Part shown: positions 18,493 to 28,049 of the stretch, in pieces
Layout of the letters: every line of letters starts with the position of its first letter
Position numbering within the stretch: position 1 is the stretch's first letter
Source of the DNA: an uncultured bacterium
Lineage (GTDB): Bacteria > Desulfobacterota > Desulfovibrionia > Desulfovibrionales > Desulfovibrionaceae
Length of the DNA stretch: 39,972 bases
Reading direction: 5' to 3'
NCBI GenBank assembly: GCA_905215675.1
Contig: CAJMRA010000001.1
Location: forward strand, 1-39,972
Position numbers and translations under genes: made by a program
Notes under the pieces: model-generated
What the model saw: the letters and a program-made list of their open reading frames with translations, nothing else
What the model was told of the DNA's origin: nothing
Databases searched by the model: none

Positions 18493-21417
18493 TTACCGGG
18501 GGCGGCGTCCTTCCGCATGCCCGAACGTCAGATAATGCCAGAAGGGATTCATTCCCGCGGCGGCGATATCCTTGTTTTGCGTCAGGTAGGCATGACTGTC
18601 GAACCACGGCGCAGGATTTCTGCCCTCCCTTGCGCCGTGCAGCACATAGTGGGAGACGGCGTCCATGGTCGCCGACAGCGTGTCGGGATAGGCGCGCATG
18701 TACCAGGCGCGATCAAACGCGCCGTGAGCGGCCAGATCGCGGATTTCCTTTGCCTGCCGGGGCGTGACGGAGCGCGGCATGTACACGGCGGCGGGATTGC
18801 CGCTCAGGACAAGAACCGGCTGATGAGAAACATTGCCGAGCGGTCTGTGCGTCAGATCCGTTGCCCGCAGGCCGAACGACTTGAGCAGGGTCCATTTTTC
18901 CAGCAGCAGCGGCAGGCGGCGCGGGCCATAGATGCGGTGGGCGTTCCAGGCGAGACAGTCCGGCCCCGTGGGCACAGCCAGAAAGAGCAGACCGTCCGGC
19001 GTCAGATGACGGACGGCCTCTTCCATGGCGCGCAAGTCGCCGTCCGGGTTCAGTGGATCGCCATAACGGCCCAGACCGTCGTGTTCGAACGAGGAAATGG
19101 AAATGGCAATGTCGGCCTTCAACGCGCTCTTTTTCAATTCCGCCATGCTGATGACGTCAACTTGCGGATGATCGCAGCGCGGCGGATTATAATCCACTGC
19201 CACAACGCGCCTTGCCCCAGCGGCAAGGGCCAGCGCGTCACAGTTGCATCCGGCAAGGCCGTAGACGAGCACCGTCTTGCCCGCGGGAGAAAATTCGCTG
19301 AAAGCGCACTGCAACAAGGGCAGGGTATCGCCGTAATATTTGAAGGAACCATTTTCTATGGCGCGGATGGTCTTGTCGTAGACTTCCCGGGTATTGTTGA
19401 CAGGCGTTGCGCGGCGATTATCCAGATAATAATCGATAACCGGCACGACGCCGCCCATGGTGTAGTGATCGCGCAGTTCGGCGGGCATATGGCGCGGCGG
19501 CGTGGTATCCCTGCCCGTCAGTACGGCAAAGTTGCCGATATGCACTTCGGGATAGCGGGTGATGCAGGGCGCATCCTGCGCCGTCGGGAAGGTATCGGCC
19601 GACGGGGTGAAAGTCCCCGCATCCCGTCGGACGAAGGTGATTTCAAACAGGCTGGATACCAGAAAATCACGGAATCCGAGTATGTTTCCATTATTATTGT
19701 AGTGGAAATGCACAACGCGATGCGTTTTGCAAATCTTTTTAAATATCCGCGTGTAGAAGGGGAGTTTTTCCCTGTTTGTCAGATCGTGAAATTCCACGAT
19801 AAGCTGGCGGAAGCGGCGCAGCTGATCGTCCGTGATGGTCTCGAACACGTCCCATTCCGCGCCCTCGATATCCATTTGCAGGATGATATTCCGTTCTTCG
19901 GCATGCCCGAAGCGGGAAAGAATCTGACTGATATTGCTCGTGCCTTCGGGCGGTTGTGTCTTGCCGGAAATATTGAGCTTGAAGAAAAAAAGATTGGGAT
20001 GGTGGTCCGGCGCGTCGTCGATGGTACCGTCAAACTGCCAGACCTTGAAGCCGCGTTCGGCCATCTGTCTGTCCCACGGGGAATAGCCGCTGACGCCGAA
20101 GGAATAGGCAATGCCGTCCCGGCCGGGATCAGGCATGACATAGCCGCCGTCGTTGTTGCCGCCGATACGTACCTTCTTGCATCCCTTGATATCGTACGGA
20201 GTCAGCAGGGTGAAAAGACGCCGATAGGCGGCTTCCAGTTCCGCGTCCCGGGACCAGCTGAACCGGGCCTTGTCGCCGGCCTGCTGCATGCGTCTGGCGG
20301 CGGATTGCAGCACGGCCGCCCGCTGCGCCGCCAGATCTGGGGTCGGCGCATCCAGCGCGGCATGCTCCCGCAGCAAGGCGGGAGAAAAGGCCGTCATGGC
20401 GGCCAGTTCCGCCAGAGGCCTGACGAGTTCGGCATCCTTGGGGCGGAAGGGCAGTTCCCGGAACAGGGATTCCGCATCCAGTCCCGCCTGCCGCGCCAGC
20501 GGCTGCACGACGGCATCCCTGACGCTGTCGAGCGCCAGAGCCAGATTCTTTTCATGTTTGTGCGCCCAGCAGCCGTGGGGATCCTTGGGCTGCGGCGTGC
20601 CTTCTTCAATGATATGAATCAGGAACTTTTCCAGATCATGTTCCGCGGGATCATAGTCCGGCTGCATGGGCGGCTGATGCAGCATTTCCAGATAGGCGTC
20701 GTCGTGCGTATCCAGATACTTGACGTAGTCGATGACTTCGTCAAAGTCGGCAAAGTCGTGACAGTTGATAAAGGCTTTGGGGTTGAATTCCCGCGTCACC
20801 GCCGGATCGCCCCAGTAGATGGGCACGGAATTGGCCTGCAAGGGCTGCGTCAGTTTTTCCGTCACATAACCGGGCGTGGAAGAATTTTCAAAGGCAATGG
20901 TAAATTTATAGTTCTGAATAAAATCAAGTTTTCCCTTTGCCCAGTTGCCGTTGCGCGGCTCAATGGCATTGTTCATATTGTTGAGAACTTTGCCCGGGCA
21001 ATCGACATGTTTATATTGCATCAGTTTTTGACAAAATTTCTGACGTACTTGTGCTGATGTGTTAGAGTATATGAAATTGCAGAATTTTCTGGATGCCAGC
21101 TCTTCCGGTGTGAGCGTCAGGGGATCGCGCTTTGTAAAACGTGAATGCCGGAAATAGCGATCTTCAAATGAAATATAGTCAAAACCGATGGCATAGTCGC
21201 ATGTATTGAAATCAGGGCGTACATTTTCTGTTGTCCAGAATATTTTTATTGCACTGCTAAAGGTAGTATATCTATATCTATTGTTATAACAGGAGTAGAA
21301 TAAATATTCAGGAGTTTCTGATATATCTACAATGTAATATTTTTTTAATATATTAAATATGCAGCCGATTTGAGGCGAGTGATAATCGCAAAAAGCAATG
21401 GAAATTTTCTTTTTCAT
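18493..21417 (-). CDS. GT10 fucosyltransferase fused to two methyltransferase-like domains
   Basis: A 974-residue multidomain protein. Residues 1-270 are a GT10 alpha-1,3/4-fucosyltransferase-type domain: [12 protein letters not shown] near 59-70, and the donor-site motif from 172 to 203 with IAFENSS, GYVTEKL and VPIYWGDP. Residues 395-640 resemble an FkbM-like SAM methyltransferase ([40 protein letters not shown]). Residues 655-850 match the DUF268 pattern ([42 protein letters not shown]). Residues 899-974 carry two short FDxxWY..YPD / HYxxxGxxEGRxP modules shared with the 93-residue protein upstream. The first 500 bp are strongly AT-rich compared with the remainder, suggesting the GT10 part was acquired separately. 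A clear AAAGGAT box precedes the ATG. It probably adds fucose from GDP-fucose made by the next two genes; the methylation target is unknown. Confidence 0.85.
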   Translation of the reverse strand: MKKKISIAFCDYHSPQIGCIFNILKKYYIVDISETPEYLFYSCYNNRYRYTTFSSAIKIFWTTENVRPDFNTCDYAIGFDYISFEDRYFRHSRFTKRDPLTLTPEELASRKFCNFIYSNTSAQVRQKFCQKLMQYKHVDCPGKVLNNMNNAIEPRNGNWAKGKLDFIQNYKFTIAFENSSTPGYVTEKLTQPLQANSVPIYWGDPAVTREFNPKAFINCHDFADFDEVIDYVKYLDTHDDAYLEMLHQPPMQPDYDPAEHDLEKFLIHIIEEGTPQPKDPHGCWAHKHEKNLALALDSVRDAVVQPLARQAGLDAESLFRELPFRPKDAELVRPLAELAAMTAFSPALLREHAALDAPTPDLAAQRAAVLQSAARRMQQAGDKARFSWSRDAELEAAYRRLFTLLTPYDIKGCKKVRIGGNNDGGYVMPDPGRDGIAYSFGVSGYSPWDRQMAERGFKVWQFDGTIDDAPDHHPNLFFFKLNISGKTQPPEGTSNISQILSRFGHAEERNIILQMDIEGAEWDVFETITDDQLRRFRQLIVEFHDLTNREKLPFYTRIFKKICKTHRVVHFHYNNNGNILGFRDFLVSSLFEITFVRRDAGTFTPSADTFPTAQDAPCITRYPEVHIGNFAVLTGRDTTPPRHMPAELRDHYTMGGVVPVIDYYLDNRRATPVNNTREVYDKTIRAIENGSFKYYGDTLPLLQCAFSEFSPAGKTVLVYGLAGCNCDALALAAGARRVVAVDYNPPRCDHPQVDVISMAELKKSALKADIAISISSFEHDGLGRYGDPLNPDGDLRAMEEAVRHLTPDGLLFLAVPTGPDCLAWNAHRIYGPRRLPLLLEKWTLLKSFGLRATDLTHRPLGNVSHQPVLVLSGNPAAVYMPRSVTPRQAKEIRDLAAHGAFDRAWYMRAYPDTLSATMDAVSHYVLHGAREGRNPAPWFDSHAYLTQNKDIAAAGMNPFWHYLTFGHAEGRRPR

Positions 21418-21442
21418 TGATATAATCCTTTGTTATGTTTTC

Positions 21443-21458
21443 TTGAATATATATTCAA
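21443..21458. promoter_or_regulatory. Palindrome in AT-rich leader of the GT10 gene
   Basis: A perfect 16-bp palindrome, TTGAATATATATTCAA, lies 26 bp upstream of the GT10 start in a 100-bp AT-rich gap (21418-21517), the only sizeable gap in this part of the locus. It may be an operator or part of an internal promoter; no convincing -35/-10 pair was found. Confidence 0.3.
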
Positions 21459-21517
21459 AATAGTTTTATTGTTTAGGAAGGATAGTTGATAGCACTGCTG
21501 TCTCCGGCATCGCACCT

Positions 21518-21799
21518 TCACGGCTGTGATACGTTTCGGATCAGAAAGTCGTAAAAGGGATTACCGCTGACAGACGTCTGATCGTGCTGTGCCCTTTCGC
21601 AGACTGAGGCATCGAACCACGGCGCGGGCTTGCGCCCTTCAGCGGCTCCATGACAGACATAGTGATAGATGGGATCCATGCCGGAATACAGGACGTCGGG
21701 ATTCTGTTTCAGATAGTATGGGGCGTCGAATTGTCCGCTTTGCGCAATGCGGCTGCAGATCGCAAGGATATCGGGCGACGGCGTTTCGGGGGCAGACAT
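21518..21799 (-). CDS. 93-residue glycan-locus repeat protein
   Basis: A short protein with the module FDAPYYLKQNPDVLYSGMDP, then HYVCHGAAEGRKPAPWFD, and a decayed second copy ending NPFYDFLIRN. The same paired module forms the C-terminus of the 974-residue GT10 fusion and is known as a short repeat attached to bacterial glycosyltransferases; its role is unknown, perhaps binding glycan or partner enzymes. The ATG at 21799 has a strong AAGGAG box, but the gene overlaps the 3' end of the giant upstream gene by 91 bp in another frame. It may be a genuine coupled gene or a former C-terminal domain separated by a frameshift. Confidence 0.65.
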   Translation of the reverse strand: MSAPETPSPDILAICSRIAQSGQFDAPYYLKQNPDVLYSGMDPIYHYVCHGAAEGRKPAPWFDASVCERAQHDQTSVSGNPFYDFLIRNVSQP

Positions 21800-24700
21800 G
21801 CTTCTTTCTCCTTCTCATGTTTTGCGTCGGCTTCCTGTTGCAGGCGTCGGGCGTAGTCTGTGACAAGGTAACGCAGATATGTACGCGAGCAGCTTAACTT
21901 TTTCAGGATATCATCAGTTAAAGGGGTTGGTTTGCCGGCTACGGCACAGGCTTTAATATACTGGAGCAAATTTTTTAGATGATGAGGTTTTCGGGCAAAA
22001 CGTTCCATGCCGATGGACTCCAGCAAATACATATCGGCATCAGAATTGAGGGCGACGCTTTGAATCATCGTGAAAAAGGCTGCGATATTATCAATTACTG
22101 CCATAAAGAAATCTTTTCCACGGTGATGGGGGCGCATGATGGAAGGATTTTTGGATTTTGTGACATGTGTATATGCTAACAGGTCAATATATTTTACTTT
22201 TGTTGCATGTCCATAGGCGCTCAGCAAAAAAAGTTCATCTCCATTGGCTTTTGTTGGATTAAATTGGCAGTGGCCGGACTCAAGCAATTCTTGTTTGAAG
22301 AGAATTGACCAGCAGGCATAAGTTGGAATTTTTTCCATGAGGTAGGCCTGCACGGCTTCCCGGCCTGTCAGAACGAGTCCATCCGGCATCTGTTTGCGGT
22401 AGAGCTCCTTGCCTGACAGGAGGTCCCATGCCCTATAGGTACAGACAAGCATATCAATAGATCCGTCCTGCTCCATATGCTGCAATGCCTGCTGAAAGAA
22501 TCCCGGCTCAAGCCAGTCGTCGCTGTCCACAAAGGTAATATATTTTCCGGCAGCGTGAGAGAAAACAAGATTGCGGGCCACAGACGGACCGCTTGATTGT
22601 GATGTCCTGAATAGTCTTATATTATTATGTTTTTGTGCATATGATTGGCAAATGGTAAATGTATAATCTGTAGAACAATCATCTATTAAAAGTATTTCAA
22701 TGTTTTCGATATTCTGTGCCAATATGGAGTCAAGACAAGATGAAATTGAGATTTCAGTATTGTATGCTGGTATAATAACGGAAAGGGCACAAGGGGATAT
22801 CGTCGATACGGAATTTTCATAGGGAATAAGAAATGTATCTGGACGTATAATATCCTTTGTCAGGGAGTCTCTATCTTCATTGGGTGATTGTTGTTTGATT
22901 GATATGTCGTCAATATAAAGACGCGCGTAATCCTCCAGCAGCAGGCGCAACAAATGCGGCGCCTGTTGCAGGTCTTCCATCATGGTGTCGGTTAAAGGCG
23001 ATATGGAGGTGTCCTGCAAGGAGGCCAGCCATGCACAGGCATCGCGAAAGTGATAAAAGATGCTTTTCAGACGCAATGGGATAAGGTCGTCACGTTTTTG
23101 CTGGAGGAGAAAATTTTCTGTTAACGCCGCAATATGGAGGCTCCCTGCGAAATGGCGTTCCGTCTTTTGCGGGGCCGTCATCGTGCTTGCAGGATGCGGG
23201 GTACGTATGTTGACATAATAATCCCCTTCCTCAATGAGAAATTTCCGGGCAAACCTATATACTTGCAATAGGAAGAAATTGTCTTCATAAAGACAGTGCG
23301 GCGATGTTATACCGTAATGATGTAAAAATTCTCTGCGATATATTTTGGACCATACAGCCCATGATTTGAGTTTCCCTTGACAATAGGCTTCCAGAAGTTC
23401 GTTTCCCTGATAGCAGCGCGGAGGCATATATGCATCATAGATCATACGGCCGGCAACGTCATGGCGGCGATAATTGAAATGCACGACATCGATATCCTTG
23501 AATTGCTCAAGGATACTGACGCCGCGCAGGAAAAAGTCCGCTTTGATATAGTCGTCGCTGTCCACATAGGCGATATAGGTTCCGCGCGCCAGTTCCTGCG
23601 CCCGATCCCGTGAATAGCCCTGTCCGCCGTTGCGTTCATTGCTGTAGACGCGCACGCGCGCATCCTGCGCCGCCAGAGCCTCGCAGACGCGCAGTGTGCT
23701 GTCCGTGGAGGCGTCGTCAATGACAATGATTTCCAGACGGCGCAGACTTTGCCCCAGAATGCTGCGCAGGCAGCGTTCAATATATTTTTCCTGATTGTAG
23801 ACAGGGACAATGGCCGTCACCAGCGGCTGTTCCGTGGCCTCGGGGAGGAATGCCTGTTTCCGGCGTTGCGGCAGTTCGGGCAGGATGCCCGCCGGGATGG
23901 AACCTCGGGCGCGACAGCGGGCGTAACCGATCAGCAGGGCCTTGATAAAGGCAGGATTGCTTTCCAGATCTGCCCAGTCCTGTTCCGTAAGGGCGACGTC
24001 GCCTGTAGCTTCCATATATGCCAGAAGAGGAGGCAACAGTCTGTTTTCTATGGAGTATGGCAGAGAAGGCTGCACTTCTGAAAAAAATTGTCTCTTTTTT
24101 ATTTTTGCACAGGCAGAGCGGATATGACGATAGGTAGAGTTGTCCGGCAGAATGATGGAATGCGGCACATGTACGACTGTATAGACGGAACCGCCGGGCA
24201 ATGTACGGATGCGAGAACTTTGCAACAGGACATCCATCATAAAATGCACGTCCTGATGATACACGCCGACGGCAAAACGGCACTGCTTTTTTTGCAGGAA
24301 AGCAGCGCGAAAGATTTTTCCCCAGGGCCCCCAGGGCATGGCGCTTTTATGGTATGCATAGAGAGCCTGTCTGCCGCCTGCACAGAGAGGATGGCAGGCG
24401 ATGCGCCGCACATCTCTTCCGTCAGAATCAACTTCGCGCACGTCATAGGCCAGCATGTCTGCTGCGGGATCGGTCTCCATATCCCGGCAGGCACGAGCAA
24501 AGAAACCGGCTTCCACGCGATCGTCGCTGTCCACAAAGGTCAGATAGCGGCCACGTGCCAGATCGATGCCGATATTGCGACAGACGCCCTGCAAACAGTT
24601 ATGCGCCATTCTGAACAGTCGGATGCGGCGATCGCTCCGGGCATAGTGTTGCAGCAACGTGTAGCTGTCGTCGGTGGAGGCGTCATCTATGACAAGCACC

Positions 24701-27700
24701 TCAAAGTCGGCCATGTCTTGACGCAGGATGCTGTTCAGGCAGGTGGCAAGCCAGGGGGCCTTGTTGTAGTTGGGCACGATGACGGACAGCAGCGGCGCAG
24801 CGCCCGTCGGATGCAGACTGTTGCCCCAGGCCGTGAAATCACGCGGCGGCAACAATTCGGTCGCGGCCTTGCGCCAGTCCCGATCCTCTGCGGCGACGCG
24901 GGGGGTCAGCCCTTCGCGCCAGCAGTACAGACGGGCATAGTCCGTGAGGATGCAGCGCAGAATTTCCCGGGATGAGGCAAAGGCGGCAAGATTTTTTTCG
25001 GAAAGGAGTTCGTCTGTCTTTCCCTGTTTGTCGACTTCCCCCAGCGTGTCGAATAGCCGTCGGCGATCCCAGTTGTAGAGGCGTTGCAGGCAGTACCGGT
25101 AGCCTTCATCCTCAAGGAACAGGCCGTTCTGCCGGAAGAAATTGGTCAGAAAGGCGGCAAAACGGGTAAAGGAGGTGAAATACGCCTCACTTGCTGGAGA
25201 GGAGGCGTTGGAGCCGGGACGCAGATAGCGGCAATAGCCGATGTCCGCTATGGCCAGCGTCTTGCGGGAAAAATAGAAGGCCTGCACGCTGAAGAACATA
25301 TCTTCATGCACGCGGGTATCGCTGTAGCGCACGGCATGATGGCGCAAATGATCGGCGCGATACAGGCGCGCATAGGTGGCGTAACCTCCGATATTCTGGA
25401 GCAGCAGTTGCCGCAGGGAATCCTTGCCGCTCCACGTGCCTTCGGTAATGCCCCAGCGTTCTTCCTGATGGTTCTTGTCATGGACGAGCATGTCGAAGCA
25501 GACGATATCCGCCTGTTCCGTTTCCATGAGCGCCATGCCGCGTTGCAGGAAGCCTTCCGCCAGCATGTCGTCGCTGTCGATGAAGGTCAGATAGCGCCCG
25601 CAGGCCCTGTCCATACCGGCATTGCGCGCCGGGCCTGCCCCCTTGTTTTCGTAAAAGCGCAGACTGCGGATGATATGCGGATAACGCCGCGCATATTCGG
25701 CGATGATGTCGGGCGTACTGTCGCTGGACGCGTCGTCCACAAGGATGATTTCCACATCCGGCACGCCCTGAATCAGCACGCTGTCCACACAGCGCCGCAG
25801 CGTATCTTCATTATTGTGTGCGGGGATGACGACGGAGACGGCGGGCTCCTTTTCCGCAACGGGGCGCAGCAGGGCCTGTGCCCGTTTCCAGGCCTTGTCC
25901 TGCGGCGGCAGGGCATAAAGGCAGGTTTCGTAATACCACCAGCCATGATGCCCTATATAAAGGGTATAATCGGGATGATGACGGAGCAGCCGGAGGGGAA
26001 TATCCAGATAGTGATCGGGATGGTGATACAGGGAAATCTGCAACTTGGGATAATCGCGGGCAATGGTGCCGGCCGCCCCCTCCAGACAGGCCATTTCCGC
26101 GCCTTCAATATCCAGCTTGATCAGGCTGCACCGTTCCAGCCTGTCCCGCAGGTAGCCGTCGATATCTATGGAACGGCATTCTTCCGTACGTTCGTTGGGC
26201 TGCGTCACCATGCGGCTGCCGCCGCCCTGATCCTCGATATAAAAGGTGGCGGCGCAGGACCAGAGTCCCAGCTGTTCGAGGGTAATCCGGGGATGCGCGC
26301 CGATTCTTTCCCGAATGGCATCACAGGCGGCCCGGCGGAGTTCAAACGCAAAGACTCGGCCTTGTTCGCCTGCGATTTCGGCAAAGGTTTTTGTGGTTTC
26401 GCCGTCATTCAAGCCGCCTTCAATAATGCTGTCTCTCGGCTCCGCATGCACCAGCGGATGCGCATATTGCGGATAGGCGGAGATGGGCAGATAGCCGGGA
26501 TCGCCGCTTTCCAGCGCTTTCATGGCCCGCAAAAAGACCTCGCGGCTTTCTTCGTCCGCAAGCGCCGCGTAGATGCGGACAATATCCGTAAACCGTTGCC
26601 GTACAATATGAGGCCGGGGAGGCCGCGCCTGCATGGGGCGCGCGACGGCGGCATCCAGCTGGACGCTTGTCAGTCCCGCGGCCGCGCAGAGCCGCAGCAA
26701 AGGCTGGATGCACCCCTGTTCCCAGAAGCGCCTGTCCGGTCGCGCATACAGGCAGAACCGCCGCTGCTCCAGCGTGTCGCGGGCGACAAGGGGCACTATG
26801 GAAACCTGCAGGCGCGCGGCGGTCTCCTCCCGGGCGGGATGGGGCGAGCCGTCCCAGTCGGCCAGTACAAAGGGCGGCAGGAAGGGCAGCGGCGGATCCT
26901 GCTGCCGGTAATGCCGCACGGCCTCTTCCAGCACGTCGCCGAAGGTGACGACGGCGGTCGTGACGGGGTCAATGCGCTCGACGGTCTCGCGCAGGGGGCG
27001 CAGTTCCTGAAAGTGCGCGCGGACAAGGGCGCGCATGTCCGGCTCTCCGGTGACAGGATTGATCAGGGAAGGAGCGTCGCAGGAGCGTTGCAGCGCCAGG
27101 TCGCGCCGTCGCTGTAATTCCGCTTCGGCCGTTTCGGCATCTTCGGCGGACGGCGGCAGGTTGCGCAACGGGCAGGCTTCCTCGTCGCAGCGGACGATGT
27201 GCGGCAGGGCGTTCCGTGCCTCCTCATCCATATCCCAGAGAAAACCGCGGTTGAGCCCGTACGCGCAGGATGATGTGTGACAGGAACCGTTGCAGTCAAT
27301 ATGGACATTCTGCACGCCGAGACAGCAGAAACGCTCTTCGCTGACGACGACGGGCGCGGACGTCGGGCCGGTTGCCGCAGGCCGGGCAAGGGGCCGCATG
27401 GGCAGGGGGGCGGCCTGCGCGGCGCGCGCGTCGAATTGGCGTTGCGCCGTTGCGCGCCATTGCCGCCGATCTTCGGGACAGGGGTATTCCTGCCCGTCCG
27501 TTGTCAGGACCGGAGCAATATCCAGGGCAAAGGGAAGAACGCGCCGCAATCCGCACAGGGCGGAAAAAAAGCGCTGCGCTTCCTGATGACGATCCGGGTG
27601 GTGCATGAGCCGTACATGCGCAAGTTGTCCGGCCTCGGCCACTGTGGCGACCACTTCCAGAACATGCTGCGGATCGGCATGTTCCAGATGTACGGAAAGA

Positions 27701-28038
27701 AGGACTTCCAGCCTTTGCGGGGCGGCGGCGTCCGCAAGGGAACGGTACAGGGCGAGAGGGGCGGAACCGTTGGTCTCCAGCGTGACGGCGATGTCGTAAC
27801 CCGTGGAGAAAAGATAGCGCGTCAGGTCCGGCAGCAGCGGATGCAGGGTAGGTTCCCCGCCTGTAAGGATAAAATGATAGGCCGCGTGCGGCATGGACAG
27901 GAGACGATAGGCGGAAAGCAGCAGACGATCCCGGACAAGAACGCAATTTTTCAGATCATGCTCCTGCCGACAGTAGGAACAGCCATAGTTGCAGGCGGAA
28001 ATAAGATTCCAGGTGATGGAAAGGGTATCGCTGTGCAT
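21709..28038 (-). CDS. Radical SAM-FkbM methyltransferase-four GT2 megaprotein
   Basis: A 2,109-residue protein. Residues 4-165 form a radical SAM domain: CNYGCSYC gives Cys16, Cys20 and Cys23 for the 4Fe-4S cluster, with LTGGEPT after it. Further cysteines (238, 239, 249, 253, 258, 284, 289) could bind an auxiliary cluster. Residues 530-700 are an FkbM-type methyltransferase (IIEGGLNDGETTKTF, LIKLDIEGAEMACLEGA). Four GT2 (GT-A) modules start near 732, 1082, 1406 and 1752, each with SVVIPAHN-like openings, VDDA-like strands and a DSDD metal site at 821-824, 1170-1173, 1493-1496 and 1838-1841. The spacing is about 340 residues, and modules 1, 3 and 4 end in a DYARL-type helix. The last 40 residues overlap the next gene and look non-native. 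The start ATG lies 11 bp after the previous stop. Likely several sugar additions plus methyl or radical modification in one chain; substrates unknown. Confidence 0.85.
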   Translation of the reverse strand: MHSDTLSITWNLISACNYGCSYCRQEHDLKNCVLVRDRLLLSAYRLLSMPHAAYHFILTGGEPTLHPLLPDLTRYLFSTGYDIAVTLETNGSAPLALYRSLADAAAPQRLEVLLSVHLEHADPQHVLEVVATVAEAGQLAHVRLMHHPDRHQEAQRFFSALCGLRRVLPFALDIAPVLTTDGQEYPCPEDRRQWRATAQRQFDARAAQAAPLPMRPLARPAATGPTSAPVVVSEERFCCLGVQNVHIDCNGSCHTSSCAYGLNRGFLWDMDEEARNALPHIVRCDEEACPLRNLPPSAEDAETAEAELQRRRDLALQRSCDAPSLINPVTGEPDMRALVRAHFQELRPLRETVERIDPVTTAVVTFGDVLEEAVRHYRQQDPPLPFLPPFVLADWDGSPHPAREETAARLQVSIVPLVARDTLEQRRFCLYARPDRRFWEQGCIQPLLRLCAAAGLTSVQLDAAVARPMQARPPRPHIVRQRFTDIVRIYAALADEESREVFLRAMKALESGDPGYLPISAYPQYAHPLVHAEPRDSIIEGGLNDGETTKTFAEIAGEQGRVFAFELRRAACDAIRERIGAHPRITLEQLGLWSCAATFYIEDQGGGSRMVTQPNERTEECRSIDIDGYLRDRLERCSLIKLDIEGAEMACLEGAAGTIARDYPKLQISLYHHPDHYLDIPLRLLRHHPDYTLYIGHHGWWYYETCLYALPPQDKAWKRAQALLRPVAEKEPAVSVVIPAHNNEDTLRRCVDSVLIQGVPDVEIILVDDASSDSTPDIIAEYARRYPHIIRSLRFYENKGAGPARNAGMDRACGRYLTFIDSDDMLAEGFLQRGMALMETEQADIVCFDMLVHDKNHQEERWGITEGTWSGKDSLRQLLLQNIGGYATYARLYRADHLRHHAVRYSDTRVHEDMFFSVQAFYFSRKTLAIADIGYCRYLRPGSNASSPASEAYFTSFTRFAAFLTNFFRQNGLFLEDEGYRYCLQRLYNWDRRRLFDTLGEVDKQGKTDELLSEKNLAAFASSREILRCILTDYARLYCWREGLTPRVAAEDRDWRKAATELLPPRDFTAWGNSLHPTGAAPLLSVIVPNYNKAPWLATCLNSILRQDMADFEVLVIDDASTDDSYTLLQHYARSDRRIRLFRMAHNCLQGVCRNIGIDLARGRYLTFVDSDDRVEAGFFARACRDMETDPAADMLAYDVREVDSDGRDVRRIACHPLCAGGRQALYAYHKSAMPWGPWGKIFRAAFLQKKQCRFAVGVYHQDVHFMMDVLLQSSRIRTLPGGSVYTVVHVPHSIILPDNSTYRHIRSACAKIKKRQFFSEVQPSLPYSIENRLLPPLLAYMEATGDVALTEQDWADLESNPAFIKALLIGYARCRARGSIPAGILPELPQRRKQAFLPEATEQPLVTAIVPVYNQEKYIERCLRSILGQSLRRLEIIVIDDASTDSTLRVCEALAAQDARVRVYSNERNGGQGYSRDRAQELARGTYIAYVDSDDYIKADFFLRGVSILEQFKDIDVVHFNYRRHDVAGRMIYDAYMPPRCYQGNELLEAYCQGKLKSWAVWSKIYRREFLHHYGITSPHCLYEDNFFLLQVYRFARKFLIEEGDYYVNIRTPHPASTMTAPQKTERHFAGSLHIAALTENFLLQQKRDDLIPLRLKSIFYHFRDACAWLASLQDTSISPLTDTMMEDLQQAPHLLRLLLEDYARLYIDDISIKQQSPNEDRDSLTKDIIRPDTFLIPYENSVSTISPCALSVIIPAYNTEISISSCLDSILAQNIENIEILLIDDCSTDYTFTICQSYAQKHNNIRLFRTSQSSGPSVARNLVFSHAAGKYITFVDSDDWLEPGFFQQALQHMEQDGSIDMLVCTYRAWDLLSGKELYRKQMPDGLVLTGREAVQAYLMEKIPTYACWSILFKQELLESGHCQFNPTKANGDELFLLSAYGHATKVKYIDLLAYTHVTKSKNPSIMRPHHRGKDFFMAVIDNIAAFFTMIQSVALNSDADMYLLESIGMERFARKPHHLKNLLQYIKACAVAGKPTPLTDDILKKLSCSRTYLRYLVTDYARRLQQEADAKHEKEKEACLPPKRRRPISLRSAAALRKADNSTPHTI

Positions 28039-28049
28039 ATAATGCGCCT

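Noticed and set aside
18517..21057. Long open frame (846 codons) on the plus strand opposite the GT10 fusion gene
   Set aside because: Antisense shadow of a GC-rich gene; no ribosome-binding site, low-complexity translation and no recognisable domain. The minus strand has clear catalytic motifs.
25084..27117. Plus-strand open frame opposite the megaprotein
   Set aside because: Same reason: it mirrors the codon pattern of the minus-strand gene and shows no family motifs. Similar frames at 32118-34403 and 34400-36646 were rejected likewise.
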